A program made the position numbers and the translations under genes. DNA of 64,000 nt from Deltaproteobacteria bacterium (GTDB taxonomy: Bacteria; Myxococcota_A; UBA9160; UBA4427): NCBI GenBank assembly GCA_002719955.1, contig PBFW01000053.1, forward strand, positions 1-64,000, in the 5' to 3' direction. Of this stretch, positions 44,382-52,009 are shown piece by piece. How positions within the stretch are numbered: the first letter of the stretch is position 1; every line of letters starts with the position of its first letter. Below the pieces are notes generated by a model, which saw nothing but the letters and a program-made list of their open reading frames with translations, was not told the DNA's origin and ran no database searches.

Positions 44382-44760
44382 CTTGATCCCGCTCCGCGGC
44401 TCGGTCCGTTCACAGCCTCGGGTGCCAGCCGCCAGCGCCCCGGTTGTCGTGCCAGGAAGGCGCGTGCGCTGAGTGTCGCCGCTTTTGTGGGTGAGTTCAA
44501 ACGCTCTCACCCGAGCAGGGGGGAAACGAAGGGCGTGCTATTTTTCGCGCGTGCGAAGACCTGGAGCCTCTTGAGAAATCAATTGGCCCTTATCAGGGAA
44601 AGACCGGATCGACAGGCGGCGTAGATGCCGGAAAAGTGGGAGGGTGCGTGCCGGATGCTCGGGCCACGTGGGTGACGGGCCCGGGGAGCCGATCTCTTCA
44701 CGATCGCGGTGGCTAGGCACGCGAGACATATTCCTTCTCGATGAAGGAAAGGGGGTGATC
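44382..44760. other. 379-base interval with one hairpin
   Basis: No ORF with family likeness is seen. A perfect 7-bp inverted repeat GGGTGAG-N10-CTCACCC lies at 44489-44512 and might be a terminator or operator, but no T-run follows. The right end carries the ribosome site of the small zinc-ribbon gene. Confidence 0.35.
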
Positions 44761-44925
44761 ATGGGAAAGGCCTGCGCTTGGTGCGGAACCGTATTGCAAA
44801 CGATTCTGAGACCCAGCATCAGCACGATGAGCAATTCGCTCTGTCAGGGTTGTCTCGAGGAACTCCAATCCGCGCTCTCGACCAGTGGTCTGCGCGGGAG
44901 AGAAACGAAGCCTAGACTCAACTAG
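44761..44925 (+). CDS. Small zinc-ribbon-like protein
   Basis: A 54-residue protein with two CxxC knuckles: CAWC at residues 5-8 and CQGC at 28-31, a spacing typical of small zinc ribbons. AAGGGGG precedes the internal ATG at five to six bases, strong support for translation despite the small size. No family is recognised. It is divergent from the hydroxyacid dehydrogenase gene. A regulatory or RNA-binding role is possible but unproven. Confidence 0.65.
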   Translation: MGKACAWCGTVLQTILRPSISTMSNSLCQGCLEELQSALSTSGLRGRETKPRLN

Positions 44926-45071
44926 CCAGACCCCGACGAGATCGATCCGAGCCTGGAGCGTCTCGCTAGGAGCGAGCTGAGGCGCGGCACCTTTCATGGA
45001 TTCCGGCGGATCCGCTTGCGCCAATCACTCTTGCGTGCGCGCGTGGCGAAAGGCGTGAGGAATAGACGCGG

Positions 45072-45941
45072 ATGAAGTTCTGGCAGTCGATCACCTGGGC
45101 CGAGACCGACCAGCTCTGCGAGGTTGCTCTTTTTGCGGACGAGCTCGGCTTCGGGGGGATCATCGGCGCCGATCACGCGCTCTATCCGAGAACGATGACG
45201 CCCAACTATCCCTACTCGGAGTCAGGCTACCCGCCCCAGACCGCCGAGAGCGAATATCCTGACATGTGGACGAGTACGGCGGCGATGGCTGCGGTGACGA
45301 CGCGGCTGCGCTTCGTTTGTGGGGTCTACGTGTTGCCGCTTCGTGATCCGATCGAGGTCGCGAAGCAGGCGGCGACCCTGTCCATCCTCTCCCAGGGGCG
45401 CTTCGTGCTGGGCGTCGGTGTTGGATGGATGAAGGAAGAGTTCGACATCTATGGCGTCGACTTTGCCAGCCGAGGCCGGCGGATGGATGAGATGATCGCG
45501 GTCTTGCAGGGGCTGTGGAGCGGTGACTATTTCGAGTTCCACGGGGAGTTCTTCGACTTCGACCCGATCGTGGTGAGCCCGAAGCCGAGCCACCCGATTC
45601 CGATCTACTTCGGTGGAACGGCCCCCGTCGCTCTACGCCGAACGGCTCGAGTCGGGGACGGCTGGATCGGGGCCGGGAACCAGCCAGAGGATGTGCCGGG
45701 TGTGCTGGCGGAGATCGCCCGGCTGCGTGTGGAAGCGGGGCGTAGTGATCAGCCCTTCGATTCGTTGGTCGGGGTCTATGCGGATCCCGATGTCGATCTC
45801 TTTCGCAGACTGGAGGACGAGGGAATGACGTCGGGGATTCATCTGCCCTTCTGGTTTGCCTTCGACGGTCCGTCGACCCTCGATCAGAAGAAGGCGCTGA
45901 TGGAACGATTTGCCGAGGATATTCTTCGGCATTTCAACTGA
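45072..45941 (+). CDS. LLM-class F420-dependent oxidoreductase, TIGR03619-like
   Basis: A 289-residue luciferase-like oxidoreductase, third of four in this window. LCEVALFADELGFGGIIGADHALYPR begins the barrel; RLRFVCGVYVLPLRDPIEVAKQAATLSILSQGRFVLGVGVGWMKEEFDIYGVDFASRGRRMDE and HPIPIYFGGTAPVALRRTARVGDGWIG are the F420-type LLM signatures. A GAGGAA ribosome site lies upstream. It is the only plus-strand gene between the zinc-ribbon and the FAD dehydrogenase genes, so its partner is unclear; the convergent KstD-like enzyme might act in the same pathway. Confidence 0.92.
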   Translation: MKFWQSITWAETDQLCEVALFADELGFGGIIGADHALYPRTMTPNYPYSESGYPPQTAESEYPDMWTSTAAMAAVTTRLRFVCGVYVLPLRDPIEVAKQAATLSILSQGRFVLGVGVGWMKEEFDIYGVDFASRGRRMDEMIAVLQGLWSGDYFEFHGEFFDFDPIVVSPKPSHPIPIYFGGTAPVALRRTARVGDGWIGAGNQPEDVPGVLAEIARLRVEAGRSDQPFDSLVGVYADPDVDLFRRLEDEGMTSGIHLPFWFAFDGPSTLDQKKALMERFAEDILRHFN

Positions 45942-46107
45942 GATCCGATCGGATTCCCACTCGCGGCGTTCCGACCGAAAGGGAGCGATCGGCTTCGTCG
46001 GTGTTCGCGAATGCGATTTTCATGACGGGCTTCTCTAAGTCAGCTCAAGGCTGTCAAAGACCGTCGCCTGTGGACGTGTTGCGAAGGGCAGGAGACATCG
46101 CAGCCGA

Positions 46108-47598
46108 TCAGTCTGCCGCCGCCACGCTCCTTCCGGCCATTCGGCCAAAAAAACTGCTTCCGCCAATAGAGAGGCCGCTCGCATAATGGCTACCCGACCG
46201 GGTGAGGCCCGCCGACGTGCGGCCCGCGGCGTAGAGACCCTCGACGATTTGTCCATCGACTGTCAGCACTTCACCCGTAGGCCTCGTGTCGAGTCCACCC
46301 AATGTGAATGCGGCCCACACGCTATTGCCAACGGAGAGGTCGAGTGCGGCAAAGGGTGGGTGATCAAGCGGCGTGACGTATTTCTTTGCCTTGTGAAAGA
46401 CGGGATCGACACCCTCTGCGGCGAAGCGGTTATAGGACGCGAATGTGTGGACGAGTTGTCCTTCGGACATGCCGAGAGATTTTTCCAGATCTTCGATCGT
46501 CTCTTCGACCGCGACGATCTTGTAGCCGCCCATTGATTGTCCATAGGTATCGTCGTCGACGATCAAGAAAGCCGTTCCACCCGCCTTCTTCTTGATCGCG
46601 TCGGTCACGCGGCCGTGATAGCAGTCTTCGTTGATGAAACGCTGGCCATGTTTGTTGACGACCAACCCCTTGATGTGGCCGACGGGCGGGAAGAAGGGTG
46701 TCGTCATGAGTCCCTCGCTCATGTTGATCGCGGCACCGCCGACACCCATTCCCATCCGAATTCCGCTGCCGTCACATCCGTCGCTTCCGATCGGGTAATT
46801 GCAGTCCGCGAGATCTGGTGCGAATTGCTCGACCATTGGGCGATTCATGATGAAGCCGCCCGTCGTGAGGACCACACCTCGTCGCGCACGAATCGCGACG
46901 TCTTCGTCCTCGACTCTGGCGATCACACCAACGATGCGCCCCGTATCGCTTCTGATCAGTGTCTGCACGCGGGACTCGTTCTGGATCGTGCCACCCAGCG
47001 CGCCGAAGGTAGTGATCATCTTCTCGATGATATGGCCCCCCGCACTGCCTTCCTTCTTGGGTTTGTGGCCGCGGGGAACGGGGGTCGCTTCTTCGGAGAA
47101 TGGATAGGCCTGCTCGTTGCCGGAGTAGATCAGGCAATCGTCTGTGGGGGGGAAGATGACTTTCTCATCGTAGTAGGTGTCCTTGAACTCGATGCCGAGG
47201 CTCTCGAAGAATGCGAAATGTTCGAGGCTATTCTCGCAATAGAGCCGGACCTTTTCGGGATCGGCGGTCGGGCCTGCTGCCCCCTTCATGTGGGCGTGCA
47301 TGTTCTCCAGCGTGTCCTCGAAGCCCGCAGCCTTCTGGACGCGCGTGCCCCCACCGAAATAGATCGTTCCTTCGGACAGGGCCGTCGCGCCACCGCCGCG
47401 CGTCGCGCGCTCGAGGATCAGCGTCGAGGCGCCTGCGCGCACCGCCTCGATGGCGGCTGCACCGCCCGCAACGCCGAATCCGACGACGACCACGTCGAAC
47501 TCTCCCCACCAGGAGTCGATCGAAGCGAGCGAGCGAGGCTCGGAGGGGAGCGGGTCGTGATTGGAGGAAGTGGGGCTCTCGGGCATGGGGTCGTCCAT
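46108..47598 (-). CDS. FAD-binding dehydrogenase, 3-ketosteroid dehydrogenase/fumarate reductase-like
   Basis: A 496-residue flavoprotein. The FAD-binding Rossmann start FDVVVVGFGVAGGAAAIEAVRAGASTLILERATRGGGATALSEGTIYFGGGT is followed by the capping domain and a C-terminal LYAAGRTSAGLTRSGSHYASGLSIGGSSFFGR FAD segment. The layout and IYFGGGT-x-VQ segment are typical of KstD-like and related ketosteroid or fumarate reductase family enzymes. The exact substrate (ring ketone, enone) is inference. It reads into the interval with the 19-bp palindrome and is divergent from the outer-membrane protein gene. No signal peptide is seen, so it acts in the cytosol. Confidence 0.88.
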   Translation of the reverse strand: MDDPMPESPTSSNHDPLPSEPRSLASIDSWWGEFDVVVVGFGVAGGAAAIEAVRAGASTLILERATRGGGATALSEGTIYFGGGTRVQKAAGFEDTLENMHAHMKGAAGPTADPEKVRLYCENSLEHFAFFESLGIEFKDTYYDEKVIFPPTDDCLIYSGNEQAYPFSEEATPVPRGHKPKKEGSAGGHIIEKMITTFGALGGTIQNESRVQTLIRSDTGRIVGVIARVEDEDVAIRARRGVVLTTGGFIMNRPMVEQFAPDLADCNYPIGSDGCDGSGIRMGMGVGGAAINMSEGLMTTPFFPPVGHIKGLVVNKHGQRFINEDCYHGRVTDAIKKKAGGTAFLIVDDDTYGQSMGGYKIVAVEETIEDLEKSLGMSEGQLVHTFASYNRFAAEGVDPVFHKAKKYVTPLDHPPFAALDLSVGNSVWAAFTLGGLDTRPTGEVLTVDGQIVEGLYAAGRTSAGLTRSGSHYASGLSIGGSSFFGRMAGRSVAAAD

Positions 47599-47750
47599 TG
47601 CAGGTTTGCTCGGGAGCGCCGTAGCGTAGCGGCTCGAAACCTCCGTTTCAGACGACGTCCCGATGCGCCCGCCATCCGATCCTGCGCGCGCATGGCCGGT
47701 CGCTGAGAGGATCTCGTCGCGCGGGATCGTTTGGAGGCCCCCCCTCGTCT

Positions 47751-47778
47751 AATGGTATAAAGTACCATTTACAAATGG
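47751..47778. promoter_or_regulatory. Overlapping palindromes over a promoter-like TATAAA
   Basis: AATGGTA-TAAAG-TACCATT is a perfect 7-bp inverted repeat that includes TATAAA, and it overlaps CCATTT-AC-AAATGG, a second perfect 6-bp repeat. Together they give three AATGG-type half-sites in 28 bp between the FAD dehydrogenase (minus) and the outer-membrane gene (plus). This suits a repressor that blocks a -10 region. Regulator unknown. Confidence 0.55.
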
Positions 47779-47873
47779 ACGATTCGATCGACGATGCCTC
47801 GATTGGGCGGGCGGCCCCGATTGGCCGTGCCGCGGAGCCGGCCTCATCCCCGCGAAAGGAGTTTCGGATTTCG

Positions 47874-48674
47874 ATGCGCCCCCGCCCCAAGCCTGCTCGA
47901 TTCCAGTCCCTCGGTGTGGCACTCGTCGTGGGGTGGGTGTGCGCCTCGTTGGTTCGAGCGGAGGAGCGGCAAGAAATCCCGCCGAGTTTCTGGGACTCGG
48001 TCTTCTGGACCTATACCGCCGGCTTCGATTTCAGCCGGGGCGATTACGGTCTGGCTCGGAATTCGACCCTCTTCTACATGCCGCTCGGCGTGATCGCCGA
48101 CTACGATCGTTTTCGAGTGCAGGCCGTCGTCCCCTTCATCGTGAGCGATGGGCCGACGTCGGTTCTATTGGATATGGCTCCCATGCCTCTCGAGTCGGAA
48201 ACGAACTCGGGTGTCGGAGAAATGTTGGTCTCGGCCAGTTATGTCCTGGATCCCTTTGCCTCGGGGCTTCCGCTGGTCGAATTGGGAGTGCAGCTGACGG
48301 TGCCCACGCGATCGAAGAACGAACTCGGTACCGGTGGCTGGGGATTCGCGACACGCATCGACTGCTTCCGGGAATGGGGGCCGGTCACCCCCTTCACGTC
48401 GTTTGGGCGAAAATTTTATACGAGTGATTCTCTCGACGACCGCTTCTTTGCGTCGGTGGGGGCGAGCGTCGAGCTCACGGATCTCGTGGCGGCGGGTGTC
48501 TCCTACGACTGGCTCGAGGAGACTTCCGGTGCGACACCCGATGCGCACGAGATCGTCCCCTTTCTTGTTCTCGCAGGGTCGAAGCGGTGGTCGTTTGGAC
48601 CCTATGGCGTCATTGGTCTTTCGGACGCGTCGCCAGATTATGGCGTCGGTCTGAGCGTGAGCTTTGCACCATGA
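47874..48674 (+). CDS. Outer-membrane beta-barrel transporter-like protein
   Basis: A 266-residue protein with an N-terminal signal (SLGVALVVGWVCASLVRA) and a long run of amphipathic strands separated by short turns: FDFSRGDYGLARNSTLFYMPLGVIADYDRFRVQAVVPFIV, MLVSASYVLDPF, VELGVQLTVPTRSK, and a final YGVGLSVSFAP that ends in an aromatic-Ala-Pro, as in outer-membrane porins. It resembles the phenol/MetA-type transporter family. AAAGGAG is 12 bases upstream of the chosen ATG, a long spacing. It precedes the DUF6502 gene by about 50 bases and may share its transcript. Confidence 0.75.
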   Translation: MRPRPKPARFQSLGVALVVGWVCASLVRAEERQEIPPSFWDSVFWTYTAGFDFSRGDYGLARNSTLFYMPLGVIADYDRFRVQAVVPFIVSDGPTSVLLDMAPMPLESETNSGVGEMLVSASYVLDPFASGLPLVELGVQLTVPTRSKNELGTGGWGFATRIDCFREWGPVTPFTSFGRKFYTSDSLDDRFFASVGASVELTDLVAAGVSYDWLEETSGATPDAHEIVPFLVLAGSKRWSFGPYGVIGLSDASPDYGVGLSVSFAP

Positions 48675-48723
48675 TGAGATGGAAGAGTCGGCACTTGTTG
48701 CTCGCGCTGAAAGGAAGGGTCCG

Positions 48724-49650
48724 ATGAGCGGATCCGAGTCCCCGCCTTCGGTGGATTCCGCCGCTGTGCTCGTCGCGATGCTGCGGCGCATGCTCCGGCC
48801 GCTGGTGCGTTTCCTGGTCTCGCGGCAGGTTCAATATCCCCTCGTCTCGCGACTGCTCAAATCGCTCTATGTCGAAGTGGCGACTTCGGACTTCCCCCTC
48901 GAAGACAAGCGGCTCACGGTGAGTCGCTTGAGCCTCTTGACCGGCATCCATCGGCGGGAGGTCAAGCGGATTCAGGAGCAGGCTGCTCCGGGGGAGGCGC
49001 CGACCCCTCCGGCGATCACCCTCGGCGCGCAGATCGTGGCGCGTTGGACCGGGGAGGCGCCGTGGATCGATGACGAAGGGAGGCCCAGGCCACTTCGTCG
49101 GCAGAGCGACGAGGGCGATATCCCTTCTTTTCAGCGACTGGTGAACTCCGTCAGTGTCGATATCCATCCGCGTTCCGTACTTGACGAGTGGCTTCGGCTC
49201 GGGATTGCTTCGATCGACGAGGACGGTGCGGTCGCCCTGAAATCAGAAGCATTCGTGCCTTCGCGGGGCTTCGAGGAGAAGGCGCATTATGTCGGGCGCA
49301 ATCTACGTGACCATCTGGCCGCCGCTGCGGGCAACCTCGATTCCGACGAATCCCCGTTTCTGGAAAGAAGTGTCCACTACGGCTCCCTTCCGTCAGCGGC
49401 AGTCGAGGAATTGTCGGCGCTGGCGCGCGAAGCGGGTCAGGAGGTTCTCGTTCGGATCAACGATCGCGCGCGGGAATTGAAACGAGGGGCGGCGGAGCGA
49501 GGGGAAAGCGAGGGGCTGGATCATCGGCGCATCACCTTCGGTGTCTACGAATTCGATGCGCCAACGAACGAGGGGGCTGGGGAAGTCTCTGGATCGAGTG
49601 CAGAGAGGGCCCTGAACGAGGTGCCGGAAGGAGGGGGTGATGCAGATTAG
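48724..49650 (+). CDS. DUF6502 family protein
   Basis: A 308-residue protein. AAVLVAMLRRMLRPLVRFLVSRQVQYPLVSRLLKSLYVEVA leads into a winged-helix-like LEDKRLTVSRLSLLTGIHRREVKRIQE, a pattern shared by DUF6502 proteins. A later segment (DIHPRSVLDEWLRLGIASIDEDGAVALKSEAFVP) also looks wHTH-like, and the C-terminus is charged. This suggests a DNA-binding regulator, though the family has no established function. AAGGAAGG precedes the internal ATG. It overlaps the DUF5666 gene by 11 bases, so the two are translationally coupled. Confidence 0.82.
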   Translation: MSGSESPPSVDSAAVLVAMLRRMLRPLVRFLVSRQVQYPLVSRLLKSLYVEVATSDFPLEDKRLTVSRLSLLTGIHRREVKRIQEQAAPGEAPTPPAITLGAQIVARWTGEAPWIDDEGRPRPLRRQSDEGDIPSFQRLVNSVSVDIHPRSVLDEWLRLGIASIDEDGAVALKSEAFVPSRGFEEKAHYVGRNLRDHLAAAAGNLDSDESPFLERSVHYGSLPSAAVEELSALAREAGQEVLVRINDRARELKRGAAERGESEGLDHRRITFGVYEFDAPTNEGAGEVSGSSAERALNEVPEGGGDAD

Positions 49651-50902
49651 TCGATTCGCCACCGGATCCTCTCGTCGGGCGGTTCCGTCTCGGTGCATCC
49701 CCGTGATGCTCTTGATCGTCATGATGCTCTTGCCTGGGGAACGGGTTCTTGCGGAATGTTCCGAGGAGGGCTGGGCGACCGCGGAGTCGCTCGCGTCACC
49801 CCGCACAAACGATCTGGTGGCGGCCGGAGCCGATGGAATCGGGGGATCGGGATTCGGCTCGGATCCGGGCGACGACGACGGGATCGGGGGATCGGGATAC
49901 ATACCGGCGGATGAAAGCCCGGACGACGGCATCGGCGGCTCCGGTCTCTTCGGAACGATCACGGGCTTCGGAAGCGTCTGCGTGAACGGTGGGCGCGTGC
50001 GCTACGACGATTCGGTTGCCGTTTCGATCGATGCTGTATCGGCGGCCGTGGGGGATCTCGCGGTCGGTCAGGTCATTCGCATCAACCTGGAAACGCGCGA
50101 GGACGGCGTCTACGCCCGAGAGATCGATGTTCAGCACGAGGTGCTCGGCCCGATCACCGCGGCGGGAGGCGACGGCATCGATGTAATGGGTCAGCGCGTC
50201 TCGCTCGAGTATCTCGCCGATCACGCTCGGAGCGAGATCGAGGTGGGCGCGCGGGTCGCCGTGAGCGGGCTTCGTCGATCCGACGGAACGGTCGTCGCCT
50301 CGAGAATCGTCCCCGCCCCGAGCACCACGCCGGACCTGACGCGCGGCGTGCCGATGTCGGTCGATGAATCTTCGTTTCGGATCGGTGGTACGCTCATCGC
50401 TCCGCTCGCGTTCGACCCCTCACAAGGGTCGGGGTTGTCGGGCCGATCGGCTCCCCACCAAGGTGGACGTGAGATCGTGCAGGGATCCTGGAATGTGGAG
50501 TTGGGTCGACTGGAGGCGAGTCGACGTGGAGCCTCGCCGGTTGCGTCGGCCCATGCTCGGCAGGTCGACCTCGAGGGTTATGTCGAACGAAACGAGGCGG
50601 GCGTGTTGGCCGTGGGGGGCGTTGCTTTCTCGGTCGGTGAGGGAGCGGCGACGATCCGCAGCGGCGAGCGGGTCCGCGTGCGCGGTGTTCGCGAAGCGGC
50701 GGGCGAGACGCTCCGGTTGAGGCGTGTGATGCGCGTCGCGGAGCGCCCCATGTTCCGCGCCCTGGATCCGGGTGTACGCCCCCCCCAGGTGCTCCGTCCC
50801 GATCTCCGGGGGCAGCGACCGCATCCCCCCCGCCCTCATCGCATCCGAAGGCCGCCTCCGCGCAACGATCGCCTGCCTCCGAGGCGCCCGCCGCCGTCGT
50901 AA
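49640..50902 (+). CDS. Secreted DUF5666 domain protein with DGIGGSG repeats
   Basis: A 420-residue exported protein: signal peptide about residues 1-38 (VMLLIVMMLLPGERVLA), then three DGIGGSG heptads at about 65-71, 80-86 and 96-102, then repeated DUF5666 beta domains (LFGTITGFGSVCVNG, AVGDLAVGQVIRINLETREDGVYAREIDVQ, EIEVGARVAVSGLRRSDGTVVASRIVPA, and a further copy near LEGYVERNEAGVLAVGG). The tail is Pro/Arg-rich. DUF5666 has an OB-like or small beta fold of unknown function. The preferred ATG is the second codon of the track ORF. It is coupled to the DUF6502 gene, an association known for these families. Confidence 0.8.
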   Translation: MQISRFATGSSRRAVPSRCIPVMLLIVMMLLPGERVLAECSEEGWATAESLASPRTNDLVAAGADGIGGSGFGSDPGDDDGIGGSGYIPADESPDDGIGGSGLFGTITGFGSVCVNGGRVRYDDSVAVSIDAVSAAVGDLAVGQVIRINLETREDGVYAREIDVQHEVLGPITAAGGDGIDVMGQRVSLEYLADHARSEIEVGARVAVSGLRRSDGTVVASRIVPAPSTTPDLTRGVPMSVDESSFRIGGTLIAPLAFDPSQGSGLSGRSAPHQGGREIVQGSWNVELGRLEASRRGASPVASAHARQVDLEGYVERNEAGVLAVGGVAFSVGEGAATIRSGERVRVRGVREAAGETLRLRRVMRVAERPMFRALDPGVRPPQVLRPDLRGQRPHPPRPHRIRRPPPRNDRLPPRRPPPS

Positions 50903-51056
50903 TCCCGGCGCGGAGCGCAACAGCGCTTCTTCACGCATCGGGGCGCTCAAGGGCCCGCTGACCCCCGGTCTTCGCCGGTCCTTTCGCATTCGGGGTACTG
51001 TCCCGCCACGCTCGCGCGCTGCCTGCGCGCGGCCTCAATTGCCAGGAGGTCTCATC

Positions 51057-51908
51057 ATGAAATTCGGGCTCATATTCGCCAACGCCGGCCCCTTTGGTCG
51101 GGCGGAGGGATTGACCCATCTCGCGCAGACTGCGGAATCCGTCGGTCTCGAATCGCTCTGGACTGTCGAACACGTCGTCGTGCCGACGGGTTATGCCTCG
51201 CAATATCCTTATAGCCAGGACGGCAGGATGCCGGGTTCGGAAGAGAGCCCGATTCCGGACCCCTACGTCTGGCTGGCTTATGCTGCGGCGGTCACGAAGA
51301 CGATCAAGCTCGCGACTGGCATCATCATCCTCCCCCAACGACACCCCTTCTATGTCGCCAAGGAGGCGGCGACCCTCGATCAGCTCTCCGGGGGCCGCCA
51401 TATCCTGGGCGTCGGGATCGGTTGGCTCGAAGAAGAATTCAAGGCGATGAAGGTGCCCTTCGACAAGCGCGCCTCGATCACGGACGAGTCGATCCGGGCG
51501 CTGCACGACCTTTGGAGCGAGGGTCCTTCCTCGCATAAGGGTGATTATTACGAGTGGACGGCGGTCGAGTCGAATCCCAAACCCGTCGGGGGCAGGATTC
51601 CGATCGTGATCGGCGGACACACGAAAGGGGCTGCGCGCCGGGCGGCGCGTCTGGGGGACGGGTTCTTCCCGGGACAGGCCGACAAGCTCGAGGAATGTAT
51701 CGCCGAGATCAAGGCGGAATGTGCTCGCATCGGGCGGGATTCGAGCGAGGTCGAGATCAGCGGTGGCAGCCGGCCCACACCGGATGAAGTGAAGCGTCTC
51801 GAGGACCTGGGTGTCAGCCGATTCGTGATCGGTCCCCCCGGTTTCACGAAGGATGACGTCGAATCGGGTCTCGAGAAGCTGGGCGACGAGCTCTTCTCGA
51901 AATTCTAG
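51057..51908 (+). CDS. LLM-class F420-dependent oxidoreductase, TIGR03619-like
   Basis: A 283-residue luciferase-like oxidoreductase, fourth in the window. MKFGLIFANAGPFG, ESLWTVEHVVVPTGYASQYPYS, KLATGIIILPQRHPFYVAKEAATLDQLSGGRHILGVGIGWLEEEFKAMKVPFDKRA and IPIVIGGHTKGAARRAARLGDGFF are diagnostic. AGGAGG precedes the ATG at ideal spacing; the track ORF upstream extension is a shadow of the DUF5666 gene. It follows that gene by about 150 bases, and a GC-rich terminator hairpin follows its stop codon. Confidence 0.93.
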   Translation: MKFGLIFANAGPFGRAEGLTHLAQTAESVGLESLWTVEHVVVPTGYASQYPYSQDGRMPGSEESPIPDPYVWLAYAAAVTKTIKLATGIIILPQRHPFYVAKEAATLDQLSGGRHILGVGIGWLEEEFKAMKVPFDKRASITDESIRALHDLWSEGPSSHKGDYYEWTAVESNPKPVGGRIPIVIGGHTKGAARRAARLGDGFFPGQADKLEECIAEIKAECARIGRDSSEVEISGGSRPTPDEVKRLEDLGVSRFVIGPPGFTKDDVESGLEKLGDELFSKF

Positions 51909-51947
51909 ATCCGAATCCACGGTGCCACCCAGAAGACGATGAGGGCA

Positions 51948-51975
51948 CCCGCCTGCGTCTTCGAGCGCAGGCGGG
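51948..51975 (+). terminator. GC-rich stem-loop after LLM gene
   Basis: CCCGCCTGCG-TCTTCGAG-CGCAGGCGGG is a perfect 10-bp stem 40 bases past the LLM stop and before uup. No T-run follows, so strength as an intrinsic terminator is uncertain. Confidence 0.6.
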
Positions 51976-52009
51976 CCGATCCGAGCGGATTGCGCGACAG
52001 TCCGGGCCC

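Noticed and set aside
44489-44512. GGGTGAG-N10-CTCACCC hairpin as a terminator
   Set aside because: No T-run on either side and no transcript end nearby that needs it; kept only as a note in the interval entry.
46537-47706. 389-residue plus-strand ORF
   Set aside because: Antisense to the FAD dehydrogenase gene, no domain or ribosome site.
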